A DNA stretch of 35,642 bases from Clostridiales bacterium. GTDB lineage: Bacteria; Bacillota; Clostridia; Lachnospirales; Anaerotignaceae. Positions 1-7,101 of this stretch are shown here, piece by piece. Position 1 is the stretch's first letter; each line of letters opens with the position of its first letter. The translations under genes and the position numbers were made by a program. The stretch covers positions 19,976 to 55,617 of the forward strand of contig JAHZAW010000029.1 in assembly GCA_019423725.1 (NCBI GenBank), read 5' to 3'. The notes beneath the pieces are model-generated. The model ran no database searches, was not told the DNA's origin, and saw nothing but the letters and a program-made list of their open reading frames with translations.

Positions 1-284
1 CCCATGTATATGGTGGCATCCTTAGGCATTATGGTAGCCGCAAGGCCTACATGGTCACTATGGAGATGGGTAAGATAAAGGTCTGTGTTGTTTATGTCTA
101 TTTCCAGCTCTTTGAGTCCTTCTCTTATGGCGTTTTCACATTCGGGCCTGTTGAATCCCGTATCTATTATAAGATTCCTTTTGGGAGTCTTTATGACAAA
201 ACAGTTAAGGTTCTGAAGCGGGTTGTCCGGAAGGGGAACAAATATTTTGTAAACGTCCGGATTAGAGTAAACTTTTTCGTACAC
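1..284 (-). CDS. MBL-fold metallohydrolase, N-terminal part (cut by window edge)
   Basis: The minus-strand reading frame is open to base 1, so only about 94 N-terminal residues are visible. They contain the metal-binding core motif THLHSDHVG (HxHxDH), which binds the first Zn/Fe ion in the metallo-beta-lactamase fold, preceded by the strand NLIIDTG typical of the fold. An ATG lies at 290-288, but the ribosome binding site AGGAGG (296-291) ends one base before it. The in-frame GTG at 284-282 has a 7-base spacing and is the better start. The substrate cannot be told: the family includes glyoxalase II, lactonases, RNases and flavodiiron proteins. It is transcribed away from msrAB, each with its own promoter. 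Confidence 0.85.
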   Translation of the reverse strand, partial: MYEKVYSNPDVYKIFVPLPDNPLQNLNCFVIKTPKRNLIIDTGFNRPECENAIREGLKELEIDINNTDLYLTHLHSDHVGLAATIMPKDATIYM

Positions 285-324
285 GGTCATTCCTCCTGAT
301 TTTTAAATTCTGTGCAATAATATT

Positions 325-353
325 ATTGTAACTTATTTAACTTTCATCTGCAA
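325..353 (-). promoter_or_regulatory. SigA-type promoter of the MBL-fold gene
   Basis: On the minus strand a -35 box TTGCAG (353-348) and a -10 box TACAAT (330-325) are separated by 17 bp, about 35 bp before the start codon. Confidence 0.6.
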
Positions 354-380
354 CAGTGACTTTTGGACGTCCTGTTTCAG

Positions 381-409
381 TTGCCTGGCTGATGGATGTA
401 TAGTAAAAT
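381..409 (+). promoter_or_regulatory. SigA-type promoter of msrAB
   Basis: TTGCCT (381-386), 17 bp, TAAAAT (404-409). The predicted transcript starts near 416 and has a leader of about 55 nt. The leader contains a small hairpin, ATCTC-aatta-GAGAT, and the ribosome binding site GAGAGG before the ATG at 471. Confidence 0.6.
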
Positions 410-470
410 CTCAATTAGAGATATTAAGATATTAATAAAATGACTGCCGCTTCAAAGAGAGGTGTTTTAA

Positions 471-1424
471 ATGGCATTAAAGACGATATATCTTGCGGGA
501 GGCTGTTTCTGGGGGCTCCAAAAATACATGGATACCGAAGTAAAGGGTGTTGTCCTTACGGAAACGGGCTATGCCAACGGAAGGGGCGACCGTGTCACCT
601 ATGAGGAAGTATGTTTCCTTAAAACCGGATTTGCTGAGGCCGTAAAGGTGGTATATGACCCCTCGGCCACAACACTAAAAAACATACTGAAAGAATACTA
701 CTACACCATAGACCCAACATCCATAAACCGTCAGGGAGCCGACAGGGGCAACCAGTACAGGACGGGCATATACTATGTGGACGAAGACGACCTGCCCATC
801 ATAGAAAACTCCCTGAAGGAGCTCCAAAGGGGCTATAAAGAGAAAATAGCCATAGAATACGGCCCATTGAAAAAATTCATCCCCGCCGAGGAATACCACC
901 AGAAATATCTTGATAAAAACCCCGGCGGCTACTGTCATATAAATTTCCAGAAAATAAGGGATATCAAGGCCGCCATCGTAGACCCCTCCCTTTATACCAA
1001 AAAGTCCAGGGAAGAGCTGGAAAAGCTCCTTGACCCCCTTCAGTACGCTGTGACCCAGGGATATGAGGACGAGGAAGCCTTCAGCGGAAATTTTCTTAAT
1101 AATACAAGAGACGGCATATATACGGATATAACCACCGGTGAGCCCTTGTTCTGTTCATCGGATATATGCAGCTCTGACAGCGGTTATTTGACATTCAAAA
1201 AGCCCGTTGACCCCAATGTCATAAAGGAAATACCCGGTATCCAGGATCCTGGCCTTACACTGGCAATCAGCCGTGCCGGCCTTTCCTATCTGGGGCATAT
1301 ATATGTGGATGAAAAGACCGGAGAAAAGACCTACGCCATAAACAGCGCCGCCCTTTCCTTCATCCCCAAGGAGGAAATGGACGAAATGGGTTACGGTTAC
1401 TTGAGGGACCATCTGAAATTCTGA
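471..1424 (+). CDS. msrAB: Peptide methionine sulfoxide reductase MsrA-MsrB fusion with degenerate MsrB domain
   Basis: Cytosolic repair enzyme of 317 aa that reduces methionine sulfoxide, normally recycled by thioredoxin. Residues 1-160 are an MsrA domain: GCFWG with nucleophile C12, GNQYR around 93-97, and the C-terminal GYCHI with candidate resolving C155. This half looks functional. Residues 175-317 are an MsrB domain (EPLF near 224, SGY-TF-KP near 237-245, LGH near 274, INSAALSFIP near 290-299). However, the MsrB catalytic cysteine of the RYCINSA motif is Ala (A289, in TYAINSA), and the GCGWP motif is replaced by SGYLTF. Cysteines C228 and C233 sit in an unusual place. The MsrB half is therefore probably inactive or structural. 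In the MsrA half the usual TGHAE is TGFAE. The start is set by GAGAGG 8 bases upstream. Confidence 0.93.
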   Translation: MALKTIYLAGGCFWGLQKYMDTEVKGVVLTETGYANGRGDRVTYEEVCFLKTGFAEAVKVVYDPSATTLKNILKEYYYTIDPTSINRQGADRGNQYRTGIYYVDEDDLPIIENSLKELQRGYKEKIAIEYGPLKKFIPAEEYHQKYLDKNPGGYCHINFQKIRDIKAAIVDPSLYTKKSREELEKLLDPLQYAVTQGYEDEEAFSGNFLNNTRDGIYTDITTGEPLFCSSDICSSDSGYLTFKKPVDPNVIKEIPGIQDPGLTLAISRAGLSYLGHIYVDEKTGEKTYAINSAALSFIPKEEMDEMGYGYLRDHLKF

Positions 1425-1478
1425 GGGCACAGGACATATACAGTCCAGCGGAATTTTATTAGAGGCAGTATGAGGCTT

Positions 1479-1499
1479 GCTGCGGCATTCTGCCGCAGC
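1479..1499 (+). terminator. Possible terminator hairpin after msrAB
   Basis: A perfect 9-bp stem GCTGCGGCA / TGCCGCAGC with a 3-nt loop lies 55 bp after the msrAB stop. The following sequence is only moderately T-rich, so termination is uncertain. Confidence 0.4.
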
Positions 1500-1516
1500 G
1501 CATTTGTCGTATTTAT

Positions 1517-1602
1517 GGTATTTACAGCTTTCTGGTATATGGCTTTTATGGTGCTTGCGGCTTTTCCGGTTTACGGCTTTTCCAGTTTCAGGCTGTTTTT
1601 CC
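1517..1602 (+). repeat. Degenerate tandem repeat, about five 16-19 bp units
   Basis: Five adjoining units share the pattern GGT-(A/T/G)TT-x-GGCTTTTCC. They lie at 1517-1533, 1534-1549, 1550-1567, 1568-1583 and 1584-1602. Units 3 and 4 are closest (both end GGCTTTTCC). An open frame crosses the repeat but has no ribosome binding site and looks unlike a real protein. The block lies in the roughly 775-bp gene-poor stretch 1425-2201. Confidence 0.45.
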
Positions 1603-1803
1603 GTCCGTCTGTAGCAGACAATATAAGCTCAGCACCGCCGTTTCTTGTGGTGTGGCTTTCCGTGCACATTCCATCACCTTGGGAGAGATATACCGCTGTC
1701 CAGCAAAGACTGGTGATGTTGTCGGAGGTATACCCTCGGCCGCTTTCCAAGACAGCTGATGCCCTGTTTTTAGGAATTTTTCCGTATAATTACATAAAGG
1801 GCA

Positions 1804-1831
1804 TTGACATTTTTATATAAAGTTATATAAT
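1804..1831 (+). promoter_or_regulatory. Consensus SigA promoter upstream of candidate ncRNA
   Basis: TTGACA (1804-1809), 16 bp, TATAAT (1826-1831); both boxes match the consensus at all six positions. No plausible coding sequence follows, only a structured stretch and an intrinsic terminator. Confidence 0.7.
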
Positions 1832-1837
1832 AAAATA

Positions 1838-2051
1838 GTTAATTTATTTAACATTAAACAAATAAATGAATATGTAATAATATCCATGTACTTCGGATCA
1901 GTTTTGGATTTATGGTCCGGACATAAAAATAAAAATGATTTTCCTCCGCAGGCAGTGATGCGGGAGAAAATTCAGACATATATTCGTTTGGGGCGAAACA
2001 TTTTGGTATCGTGTTACGGTACCAGGGGAGCTGGTTTACCAGCTCCCTTTT
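1838..2051 (+). ncRNA. Candidate free-standing structured RNA, about 210 nt
   Basis: Bounded by a consensus promoter (predicted start about 1838) and an intrinsic terminator (2026-2051). Visible hairpins, in order: GTTAA/TTAAC at the 5' end (1838-1852); GGATCA/TGGTCC in the next part (about 1896-1919); a long arm of up to 13 bp with two mismatches, ATTTTCcTCCGCA against TGCGGGaGAAAAT (1938-1971, 8-nt loop); TGGTATCG/CGGTACCA (2004-2024, one G-U); then the terminator stem. The only open frame crossing it has no ribosome binding site and runs through the terminator. The next gene is on the opposite strand, so this is not a simple leader. I do not recognise the RNA family; a 6S-like or regulatory RNA is possible but not shown. 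Confidence 0.55.
2026..2051 (+). terminator. Intrinsic terminator of the candidate RNA
   Basis: 10-bp stem GGGAGCTGGT / ACCAGCTCCC (2026-2035, 2038-2047) followed by TTTTCATTTT. Confidence 0.75.
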
Positions 2052-2094
2052 CATTTTCCAAAATATGGCCTGGATGGCTTATCAGTTTTCCAAT

Positions 2095-2128
2095 AAAAAA
2101 CAGCGTATCTGAATTTCAGATACGCTGT
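2095..2128 (-). terminator. Intrinsic terminator of the DUF1836 gene
   Basis: Near-perfect inverted repeat of about 14 bp per arm (ACAGCGTATCTGA with its complement, 2100-2128). On the minus strand it is followed by TTTTTTATTGG. It lies about 75 bp past the DUF1836 stop codon. Confidence 0.8.
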
Positions 2129-2201
2129 CCTGCCCTTACGGGCATACCCCATTCTTCCGGCGGCTCTTTATTTTCCGCCGCAGGCCTCTTCTGGGCCTGT
2201 A

Positions 2202-2738
2202 TCATATCCCCTCGAACAATTCTCGGTTTATCCTTAAGGCTGTCATGTATTTATCAAAATATATTTTTGTTACCACCGAATTTATTCCGTTATGGAGCAG
2301 ATCCTTGGCTCCCGATTCCGTGATGCCGCATTTTTTTATGTCCTTTGTCACCCCAAAGGCGTATTTGAGCGTGTTTTCAAACTCGTCACAGAAATAATCA
2401 TAGGCTGTCTTTATATCGTATGTGGCCCTCTGAACATCAAACATAAGCCTTATATCCTCAAGGGCTGCCGTAAGTTTTATGACCGACACAAATATAAGCT
2501 GAGCTATCTGGGTATTATAATACTGTTTTTTTAGGGGAGCGTCCACTATCTTCTGTTTGACGTAGTTGCTTATCATAGATACCGTGATTTCTGCCTCCCC
2601 TAAGGGACTTAGATAAAAATTTATATACTCCGCCACCTGTTCCAAATACAGTCCTACATTGTTGATCTCGTCATAACGCGGAAGGGAAAACTCCGATATG
2701 GATTCTGACATTTTTTCTTTCAGCACTAAATTTTTCAT
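2202..2738 (-). CDS. DUF1836 domain-containing protein
   Basis: Protein of 178 aa matching the DUF1836 family by eye: a proline-Tyr-Asp-Glu stretch near 20, the segment LYLEQVAEYINFYL, the helix-turn-helix-like TVSMISNYVKQKIVDAP, then KKQYYNTQIAQLIFVSVIKL. The N-terminal part resembles a MerR-like helix-turn-helix, so a DNA-binding role is plausible, but the family is uncharacterised. The start is uncertain: the promoter -10 box ends only 6 bp before the ATG at 2738, which would make the mRNA leaderless. The in-frame ATG at 2711 (10th codon), after GAAAG, would give a leader of about 27 nt. The gene stands alone with its own promoter and terminator, divergent from degV. Confidence 0.85.
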   Translation of the reverse strand: MKNLVLKEKMSESISEFSLPRYDEINNVGLYLEQVAEYINFYLSPLGEAEITVSMISNYVKQKIVDAPLKKQYYNTQIAQLIFVSVIKLTAALEDIRLMFDVQRATYDIKTAYDYFCDEFENTLKYAFGVTKDIKKCGITESGAKDLLHNGINSVVTKIYFDKYMTALRINRELFEGI

Positions 2739-2744
2739 GGTTAA

Positions 2745-2773
2745 ATTTTATCACTAGTTTTTACAACCGTCAA
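2745..2773 (-). promoter_or_regulatory. SigA promoter of the DUF1836 gene
   Basis: TTGACG (2773-2768), 17 bp, TAAAAT (2750-2745) on the minus strand. The predicted start site falls on or next to the first ATG of the gene. Confidence 0.65.
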
Positions 2774-2814
2774 TATTTGTTTACAATATTTTAATATAAG
2801 TTTTTTAAAAACCG

Positions 2815-2843
2815 TTGACGTAGTATATATAAAATATTATAAT
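2815..2843 (+). promoter_or_regulatory. SigA promoter of degV
   Basis: TTGACG (2815-2820), 17 bp, TATAAT (2838-2843). A short palindrome TGCCCATTTGGGCA (2863-2876) lies about 15 nt into the predicted leader, between promoter and ribosome binding site. It could be an operator or a small hairpin. Confidence 0.7.
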
Positions 2844-2899
2844 CAGTTTGTATTTCCATTTGTGCCCATTTGGGCAGTAAATATGAAAGGCGGAGATCT

Positions 2900-3751
2900 A
2901 TGATAAAAAAAGTTATAGTTGCTGAATCAGGTTCCGACATGCCTAAAGGGTTTGTCAGCGAATATGACATAAAAATAGTGCCCATGCATGTGGCCATGGG
3001 CGGAAAAAACCTTAATGATGGTGAGTTTCCCGTGACGGATGTGTTCGATTACTACACTTCCACCAAAAAACTCCCCACCACCAGTGCCACCAGTCCCGAT
3101 GAATACAGGACCATGTTTGAAAAAATACATTCCGATGACCCCGATGCCCAGATAATACATCTCTGTTATTCGGCCGTCACCACCGCCACCTACCAGAACT
3201 CCCTCATAGGCAGCGAAGATATGGACTATGTCACCCATATCGATACCAAGGGCGTTTCCGGCGGACAGTGTGCCATAATTTTAAAAATGGCACAGTTTTT
3301 ACGCAAAAATCCCGATGCGTCTTTGGATGACATCAAAAAGGAAGCTGATTTCTGGATAACCCATTCCAGATGCGCATTCTTCCCCGGTGACCTGGATTAT
3401 CTTAGGGCCGGCGGCAGGGTATCCAACGCCGCGTACATCGGCGCCACCATACTTGGCCTGAAACCCCTCATCGAAATACAGGACGGAAAACTTGTGGGCA
3501 CTAAAAAATACCGCGGCTCAAGGGCTAAGGTATGCAAAAAGTTCTTAGTGGAATATTTAAAGGAAAATGATCTGGAAAAGGAGTCAATATATTTTCTCTT
3601 TTCCCAGGGTCTTGAGCCCGATCTTATGAAGGAACTGGAACAGATGGCAGCAGACAGAGGTTATCCCTCCGTTACCTGGGTGGAGACCGGCTGCACCATA
3701 TCGACCCATGCCGGCCCCGGAGCCTTTGGTATCGGCGGATTCGTCATATAA
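2900..3751 (+). CDS. DegV family fatty-acid-binding protein
   Basis: Protein of 283 aa with the full DegV layout. DegV/FakB proteins bind a long-chain fatty acid in the cytosol, and some present it to the kinase FakA for phosphorylation. Seen here: N-terminal strand and SGSDMP (10-14), the conserved PTTSATSP (59-66) whose Thr/Ser contact the carboxylate, YSAVTTATYQN (90-100), DTKGVSGGQC (115-124), and the C-terminal THAGPGAFGIGGF. The start is the ATG at 2900, preceded by AAAGGCGGAG; an upstream in-frame start would lie inside the leader hairpin. No fakA-like gene is nearby. It is followed at once by a strong terminator, so monocistronic. Confidence 0.93.
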   Translation: MIKKVIVAESGSDMPKGFVSEYDIKIVPMHVAMGGKNLNDGEFPVTDVFDYYTSTKKLPTTSATSPDEYRTMFEKIHSDDPDAQIIHLCYSAVTTATYQNSLIGSEDMDYVTHIDTKGVSGGQCAIILKMAQFLRKNPDASLDDIKKEADFWITHSRCAFFPGDLDYLRAGGRVSNAAYIGATILGLKPLIEIQDGKLVGTKKYRGSRAKVCKKFLVEYLKENDLEKESIYFLFSQGLEPDLMKELEQMAADRGYPSVTWVETGCTISTHAGPGAFGIGGFVI

Positions 3752-3760
3752 TGCAAAAGT

Positions 3761-3787
3761 AAAACACCTCCCAGCGGAGGTGTTTTT
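3761..3787. terminator. Bidirectional intrinsic terminator between degV and the recombinase
   Basis: Stem AAAACACCTCC / GGAGGTGTTTT with loop CAGC. It has T-runs on both sides, so it can serve degV (plus) and the serine recombinase (minus, stop at 3834). Confidence 0.8.
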
Positions 3788-3833
3788 AATTTGGCTGCCG
3801 GAGGAAACCTAATCTTCGCCAGCATCGTCCTTG

Positions 3834-5075
3834 TTATGTCTCTTTTTCACTTTTTATGTCTTTTTTTATGCCTTTTCTTTCTATGTCCAGCCTCTCTCCG
3901 TCCCAGACTATTTTAAGCCCTTCCCTTATGTTAAGCCTTTCCATATATCCGTCTTTATCAATACCCATAAATTTTCTTATTTTTTCATCAGCCTTGGAGC
4001 CCTTGAGGTTTTTCACATTACAGCCGGAATTATTCCTTTTATTTTTGCATATATAGTCAAATTCCTTCCCGCCGCTCCTTGCCACCGCATACATCCTTCC
4101 GCCGCATCTGCCGCAGATGACAGCCCCGGAAGCCAGTGCCCTGCCCCTCTTAAGGCTCCGTTCCTCAAATATATCCGTTCCTTCAAGTATTTTCTGAGCC
4201 CTTACCCAGACACTGCCGCTGACCGCCGGCCTATGCCTGCCCACAGCTGTGACCTCTCCGCCATCTGTCCCCTTATTATAGGATATAAGGCCGTTTTTTG
4301 AGGCTTCACCAAATACTTCTATGTTCCTTTCCTCGAAATACTCAATGGCAGTTCCGTCTGCCCGGCAGTATACGGGATTTTTTATAATATCCCTTATGGC
4401 TCCAGCCGTAAATGCCTTTCCTCTGGCTGTCCTTAAGCCCAGGCAGTTCATTATTTCAGCGGTGGCCTTGCAGCTATGGCACTTTAGAAAGGTTTCGTAT
4501 ATTTTCTGCACATTTTTCAGTTCCTTGTTTTCCTTGAGATATGCAGCTGTCTTTGTCCTGCCGGAAGCGTCCTGGTACGGCACCTTCACGCTGTCATAGC
4601 CAAGGGGAGTATTACCTCCCAGCCATCTTCCGTCCCTGGCCAGCATTATCATATTGTCCCTGACCCTCTCGCCTATGGTCTCCCTCTCCAGCTGGGAAAA
4701 TACACTGGCCATATACATCATGGCCTTTCCCACCGGCCGGGATGTGTCAAACTCCTCCCTGACACATATGAGCCCTGTCCTGTATTTATTTATCATTTCC
4801 ACAAAGGCCGAAAAATCACTGACGCTCCTGCTTATCCTGTCCAGTCTGTAGCATACCACATAATCCAGTTTCTGCTTTTTAATATCATCTGTCAGCTGTA
4901 TGAACATGGGGCGTGATGTATTTTTTCCGGAATATCCCTCATCCTCATATACAAGGATCTCATTTCCCCCGCCAAATCTGGAAAAAATATAGCTCCGGCA
5001 TATTTCCAGCTGGTTCCCCACGGACTCCCCCTTATCCGTCAGCACGGATTTTCTGCAGTAAATACCAAAAACCAT
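3834..5075 (-). CDS. Large serine recombinase (resolvase/invertase family), short form
   Basis: Site-specific recombinase of 413 aa. Residues 1-145 are the resolvase catalytic domain: YCRKS with nucleophile S10, the conserved YRLDRISRSVSDF (76-88), and the start of the long helix MMYMASVFSQLERETIGERVRDNM (in part at 119-142). Residues 150-290 match the recombinase domain (GNTPLGY, TARGKAFTAGAIRDIIKNPVY). Residues 318-360 are a zinc beta-ribbon with CGRC and two later Cys (C343, C352). Only about 50 residues follow, so the long coiled coil typical of phage integrases is missing or very short. No other phage, transposon or conjugation gene is adjacent, so it is a lone chromosomal recombinase, either a relic or a domesticated enzyme. 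GGTGGATC precedes the start. Confidence 0.93.
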   Translation of the reverse strand: MVFGIYCRKSVLTDKGESVGNQLEICRSYIFSRFGGGNEILVYEDEGYSGKNTSRPMFIQLTDDIKKQKLDYVVCYRLDRISRSVSDFSAFVEMINKYRTGLICVREEFDTSRPVGKAMMYMASVFSQLERETIGERVRDNMIMLARDGRWLGGNTPLGYDSVKVPYQDASGRTKTAAYLKENKELKNVQKIYETFLKCHSCKATAEIMNCLGLRTARGKAFTAGAIRDIIKNPVYCRADGTAIEYFEERNIEVFGEASKNGLISYNKGTDGGEVTAVGRHRPAVSGSVWVRAQKILEGTDIFEERSLKRGRALASGAVICGRCGGRMYAVARSGGKEFDYICKNKRNNSGCNVKNLKGSKADEKIRKFMGIDKDGYMERLNIREGLKIVWDGERLDIERKGIKKDIKSEKET

Positions 5076-5147
5076 ACCGATCCACCCAAATTATGTGTTA
5101 ATATAATTAATATATTTATATACAAATTTACTGAAGGTGATAACGAA

Positions 5148-5567
5148 ATGCTCATAAACAAAGCCATTGAAACGGCTGCCAAGGCCCATGACGGACAGGT
5201 GGACAAGGCCGGACAGCCCTATATATACCACCCATTAAGGGTGATGCTCTATGCCCAGGGAGATGAAAGGGTAAAATGTGCCGCTGTGCTCCATGATGTT
5301 ATGGAGGACAGTGACATAACGGAAACTGATCTTATAAAAATAGGTTTTGGAGAGGATATAATAACGGCTCTTAAGCTCCTCACCCGAGAGGAGGGGCAGG
5401 ATTATTTTGACTATGTGAGAGCCCTGAAGAAAAACAGCATAGCAAAGGCCGTAAAGCTGGCGGACCTTAAGGACAACATGGATATGTCCAGGATAAAGGA
5501 GCCCACGGAAAGGGACTTTTTAAGACTTGAGAAATACAAAAAGGCAAAGACCCTGCTGGAGGAATAA
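5148..5567 (+). CDS. HD-domain protein, RSH-like (small alarmone hydrolase type)
   Basis: Small single-domain protein of 139 aa resembling the (p)ppGpp hydrolase domain of SpoT/RSH enzymes and Mesh1. Features: AAKAHDGQ and YIYHPLRVM with H28, the HD pair in VLHDVMED (H49, D50, E53-D54), and KLADLKDNMD (D106, N110). There is no synthetase, TGS or ACT domain. By family knowledge it would hydrolyse ppGpp or a related nucleotide using a metal ion; the substrate is inferred. The start is supported by GAAGGTGATAACG before the ATG. It is divergent from the recombinase across 72 AT-rich bp and ends in its own terminator. Confidence 0.88.
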   Translation: MLINKAIETAAKAHDGQVDKAGQPYIYHPLRVMLYAQGDERVKCAAVLHDVMEDSDITETDLIKIGFGEDIITALKLLTREEGQDYFDYVRALKKNSIAKAVKLADLKDNMDMSRIKEPTERDFLRLEKYKKAKTLLEE

Positions 5568-5570
5568 AAC

Positions 5571-5597
5571 AAAACCACGCGGCGGCCGTGTGGTTTT
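5571..5597 (+). terminator. Intrinsic terminator of the HD gene
   Basis: 12-bp stem AAAACCACGCGG / CCGTGTGGTTTT (one G-T pair) followed by CTTT, directly after the stop codon. Confidence 0.8.
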
Positions 5598-5615
5598 CTT
5601 TACACAAAAGATCAA

Positions 5616-5638
5616 GGCGGAGGGCTGTTCCCTCCGCC
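5616..5638 (-). terminator. Terminator of the small membrane protein gene
   Basis: 9-bp stem GGCGGAGGG / CCCTCCGCC with a 5-nt loop, 12 bp beyond the stop of the minus-strand gene. It is followed by TTGATCTTTTG on the minus strand. Confidence 0.6.
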
Positions 5639-5649
5639 TCTTATTTACT

Positions 5650-5895
5650 TTACTTATTTTCTGAACTGCCGTCTTTTTTCTCTTTTATTATCTGATAAAT
5701 GGATACAAGACAGAAGCCGATAAAAGAAAATCCAACGATGGCAAGGCCCACATTCCCATCAACGGCCGAAACAGAAATATTCCCTCCCGAAATAGTATAA
5801 AGCAGCATAAGTATAAGCTCAAAAATACTTCTTAAAACCACAGCTATGGGATAGGACAGAAGCAGGAGTATTTTATATACTGATAATTTTTTCAT
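5650..5895 (-). CDS. Small membrane protein, unknown function
   Basis: 81 aa with two predicted membrane helices: one near residues 8-35 (ILLLLSYPIAVVLRSIFELILMLLY in part) and one near 48-68 (GLAIVGFSFIGFCLVSIYQII). The tail is charged (KEKKDGSSENK). The ATG at 5895 is chosen because AAGGAGGGG ends 5 bases upstream; the upstream in-frame ATG at 5946 has no such site. I recognise no family. It lies downstream of the potD terminator and has its own terminator, so it is probably not part of the polyamine operon. Confidence 0.65.
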   Translation of the reverse strand: MKKLSVYKILLLLSYPIAVVLRSIFELILMLLYTISGGNISVSAVDGNVGLAIVGFSFIGFCLVSIYQIIKEKKDGSSENK

Positions 5896-5980
5896 AACGC
5901 CCCTCCTTAAACATCTGATAACAGTTCCATAATTTGATTTTATCATATTTAAAGAGAATCTGTATACTGCTTATATATAA

Positions 5981-6010
5981 AAAAGCCTCCGGTATCTGCC
6001 GGAGGCTTTT
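5981..6010 (-). terminator. Intrinsic terminator of the potABCD operon
   Basis: 12-bp stem AAAAGCCTCCGG / CCGGAGGCTTTT with a 6-nt loop, followed on the minus strand by TTTATATA, 20 bp after the potD stop. Confidence 0.85.
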
Positions 6011-6030
6011 GGTTTTATATTTTATTTTGA

Positions 6031-7101
6031 TTACTGAGCCTTAACTTTGAGCCAGAGCTGGCTGAGTTTCTGTCTCATTACCTCGTTATCAACGAAAACT
6101 TCGTCTTTCTCGTAGTTTTCCCTGGGAAGGTATGCTGAGTTTCCAGCGTATTCGTTTTCAGCAACTTCTTTAAGCACCTGATCGTTTGTTGAAGCATAGC
6201 CTACGGTTGTAGTATTGTCGTATGCTGCATCGTATGAAAGCATATAGTTGATGAACTCATGGGCAAGGGCAGGGCTTTCTGCGTTGGCAGGTATGCACAT
6301 TGCGTCGCACCATACGTTTGTACCCTCTGTGGGCATATAGAAGTCCATATCAGGGTTTTCATCAAGGATAACTGTAGCGTCACCGCTGTATACTACTGCG
6401 ATGTCCTTTGTGCCGTTCATCATGTTGTCGATAACTTCGTCTGTAACGTATGCAGGGTCCATGGTGTTGTTGAGTTCAAGGAGCCACTGGTATGCTTCTT
6501 CGATCTCGCCTTCGTCCTCAGTGTTCATTGAATATCCAAGGGATTTGAGAGCTACCATGAATGAGTCTCTCTCTGAGTCATACATATAGATCTTTCCTGC
6601 ATAGTCTGTATTTTTAAGGATACTGTATCCCTGTTCTTCGATAAGTTCCTTGGGTACGTTCTTTGTATTATACACAAGGCCTACTGTTCCCCAGAAATAG
6701 GGTACTGAGTAATCGTTATTAGGGTCATAAGCAAGATTTTTTACGCCGTCTGTAAGAACATCCATATTGGGGATAAGGCTCTTATCTATGGGCTGGAGCA
6801 TATCCTCTGAAATAAGTCTCTGGATCATGTAGTCAGAGGGAACGATAACATCATAAGAGTCTCCGCCCTGGAGCTTTGTGAACATCATCTCGTTTGAGTC
6901 ATAATACTCAACGATAACGTCAACTCCATACTGCTTCTCAAAATTAGCGATAACATTTTCTCCAAGATATTCGCCCCATGTGAATAACTTGAGTGTGTCT
7001 GAACCGTATTTTTCTACGGGGTCCTCAACGGCTGATGATGATGAGCCGCAGCCTGCGAGCATAAGGATAGCTCCTAATGCGATGGGTAAAATCTTTTTCA
7101 T
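6031..7101 (-). CDS. potD: Spermidine/putrescine ABC transporter substrate-binding lipoprotein
   Basis: Extracellular polyamine-binding lipoprotein of 356 aa, anchored by lipidation at C18 of the lipobox LAGC after a short hydrophobic signal peptide. Mature features of PotD/PotF: LKLFTWGEYL near the start, YYDSNEMMFTKLQ, YDVIVPSDYM, VPYFWGTVGLVYN, and a C-terminal ...REFxN-like capping segment ending QLWLKVKAQ. It hands polyamine to PotB/PotC. The ATG overlaps the potC stop (ATGA), so the two are translationally coupled. It is last in the operon, followed by a strong terminator. Confidence 0.95.
   Translation of the reverse strand: MKKILPIALGAILMLAGCGSSSSAVEDPVEKYGSDTLKLFTWGEYLGENVIANFEKQYGVDVIVEYYDSNEMMFTKLQGGDSYDVIVPSDYMIQRLISEDMLQPIDKSLIPNMDVLTDGVKNLAYDPNNDYSVPYFWGTVGLVYNTKNVPKELIEEQGYSILKNTDYAGKIYMYDSERDSFMVALKSLGYSMNTEDEGEIEEAYQWLLELNNTMDPAYVTDEVIDNMMNGTKDIAVVYSGDATVILDENPDMDFYMPTEGTNVWCDAMCIPANAESPALAHEFINYMLSYDAAYDNTTTVGYASTNDQVLKEVAENEYAGNSAYLPRENYEKDEVFVDNEVMRQKLSQLWLKVKAQ

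Noticed and set aside
355..368. GTGAC-TTT-TGGAC near the msrAB promoter as a third Crp-type site
   Set aside because: Only one half-site matches and the position (about -54) differs from the two good sites.
1470..1820. A 116-codon open frame after msrAB, hydrophobic at its start
   Set aside because: No ribosome binding site, it crosses the degenerate repeat and the hairpin at 1479-1499, and its composition does not resemble a protein family.
1886..2323. A 145-codon open frame on the plus strand
   Set aside because: It runs through the candidate RNA, through two strong terminators and into the opposite-strand DUF1836 gene, and has no ribosome binding site.
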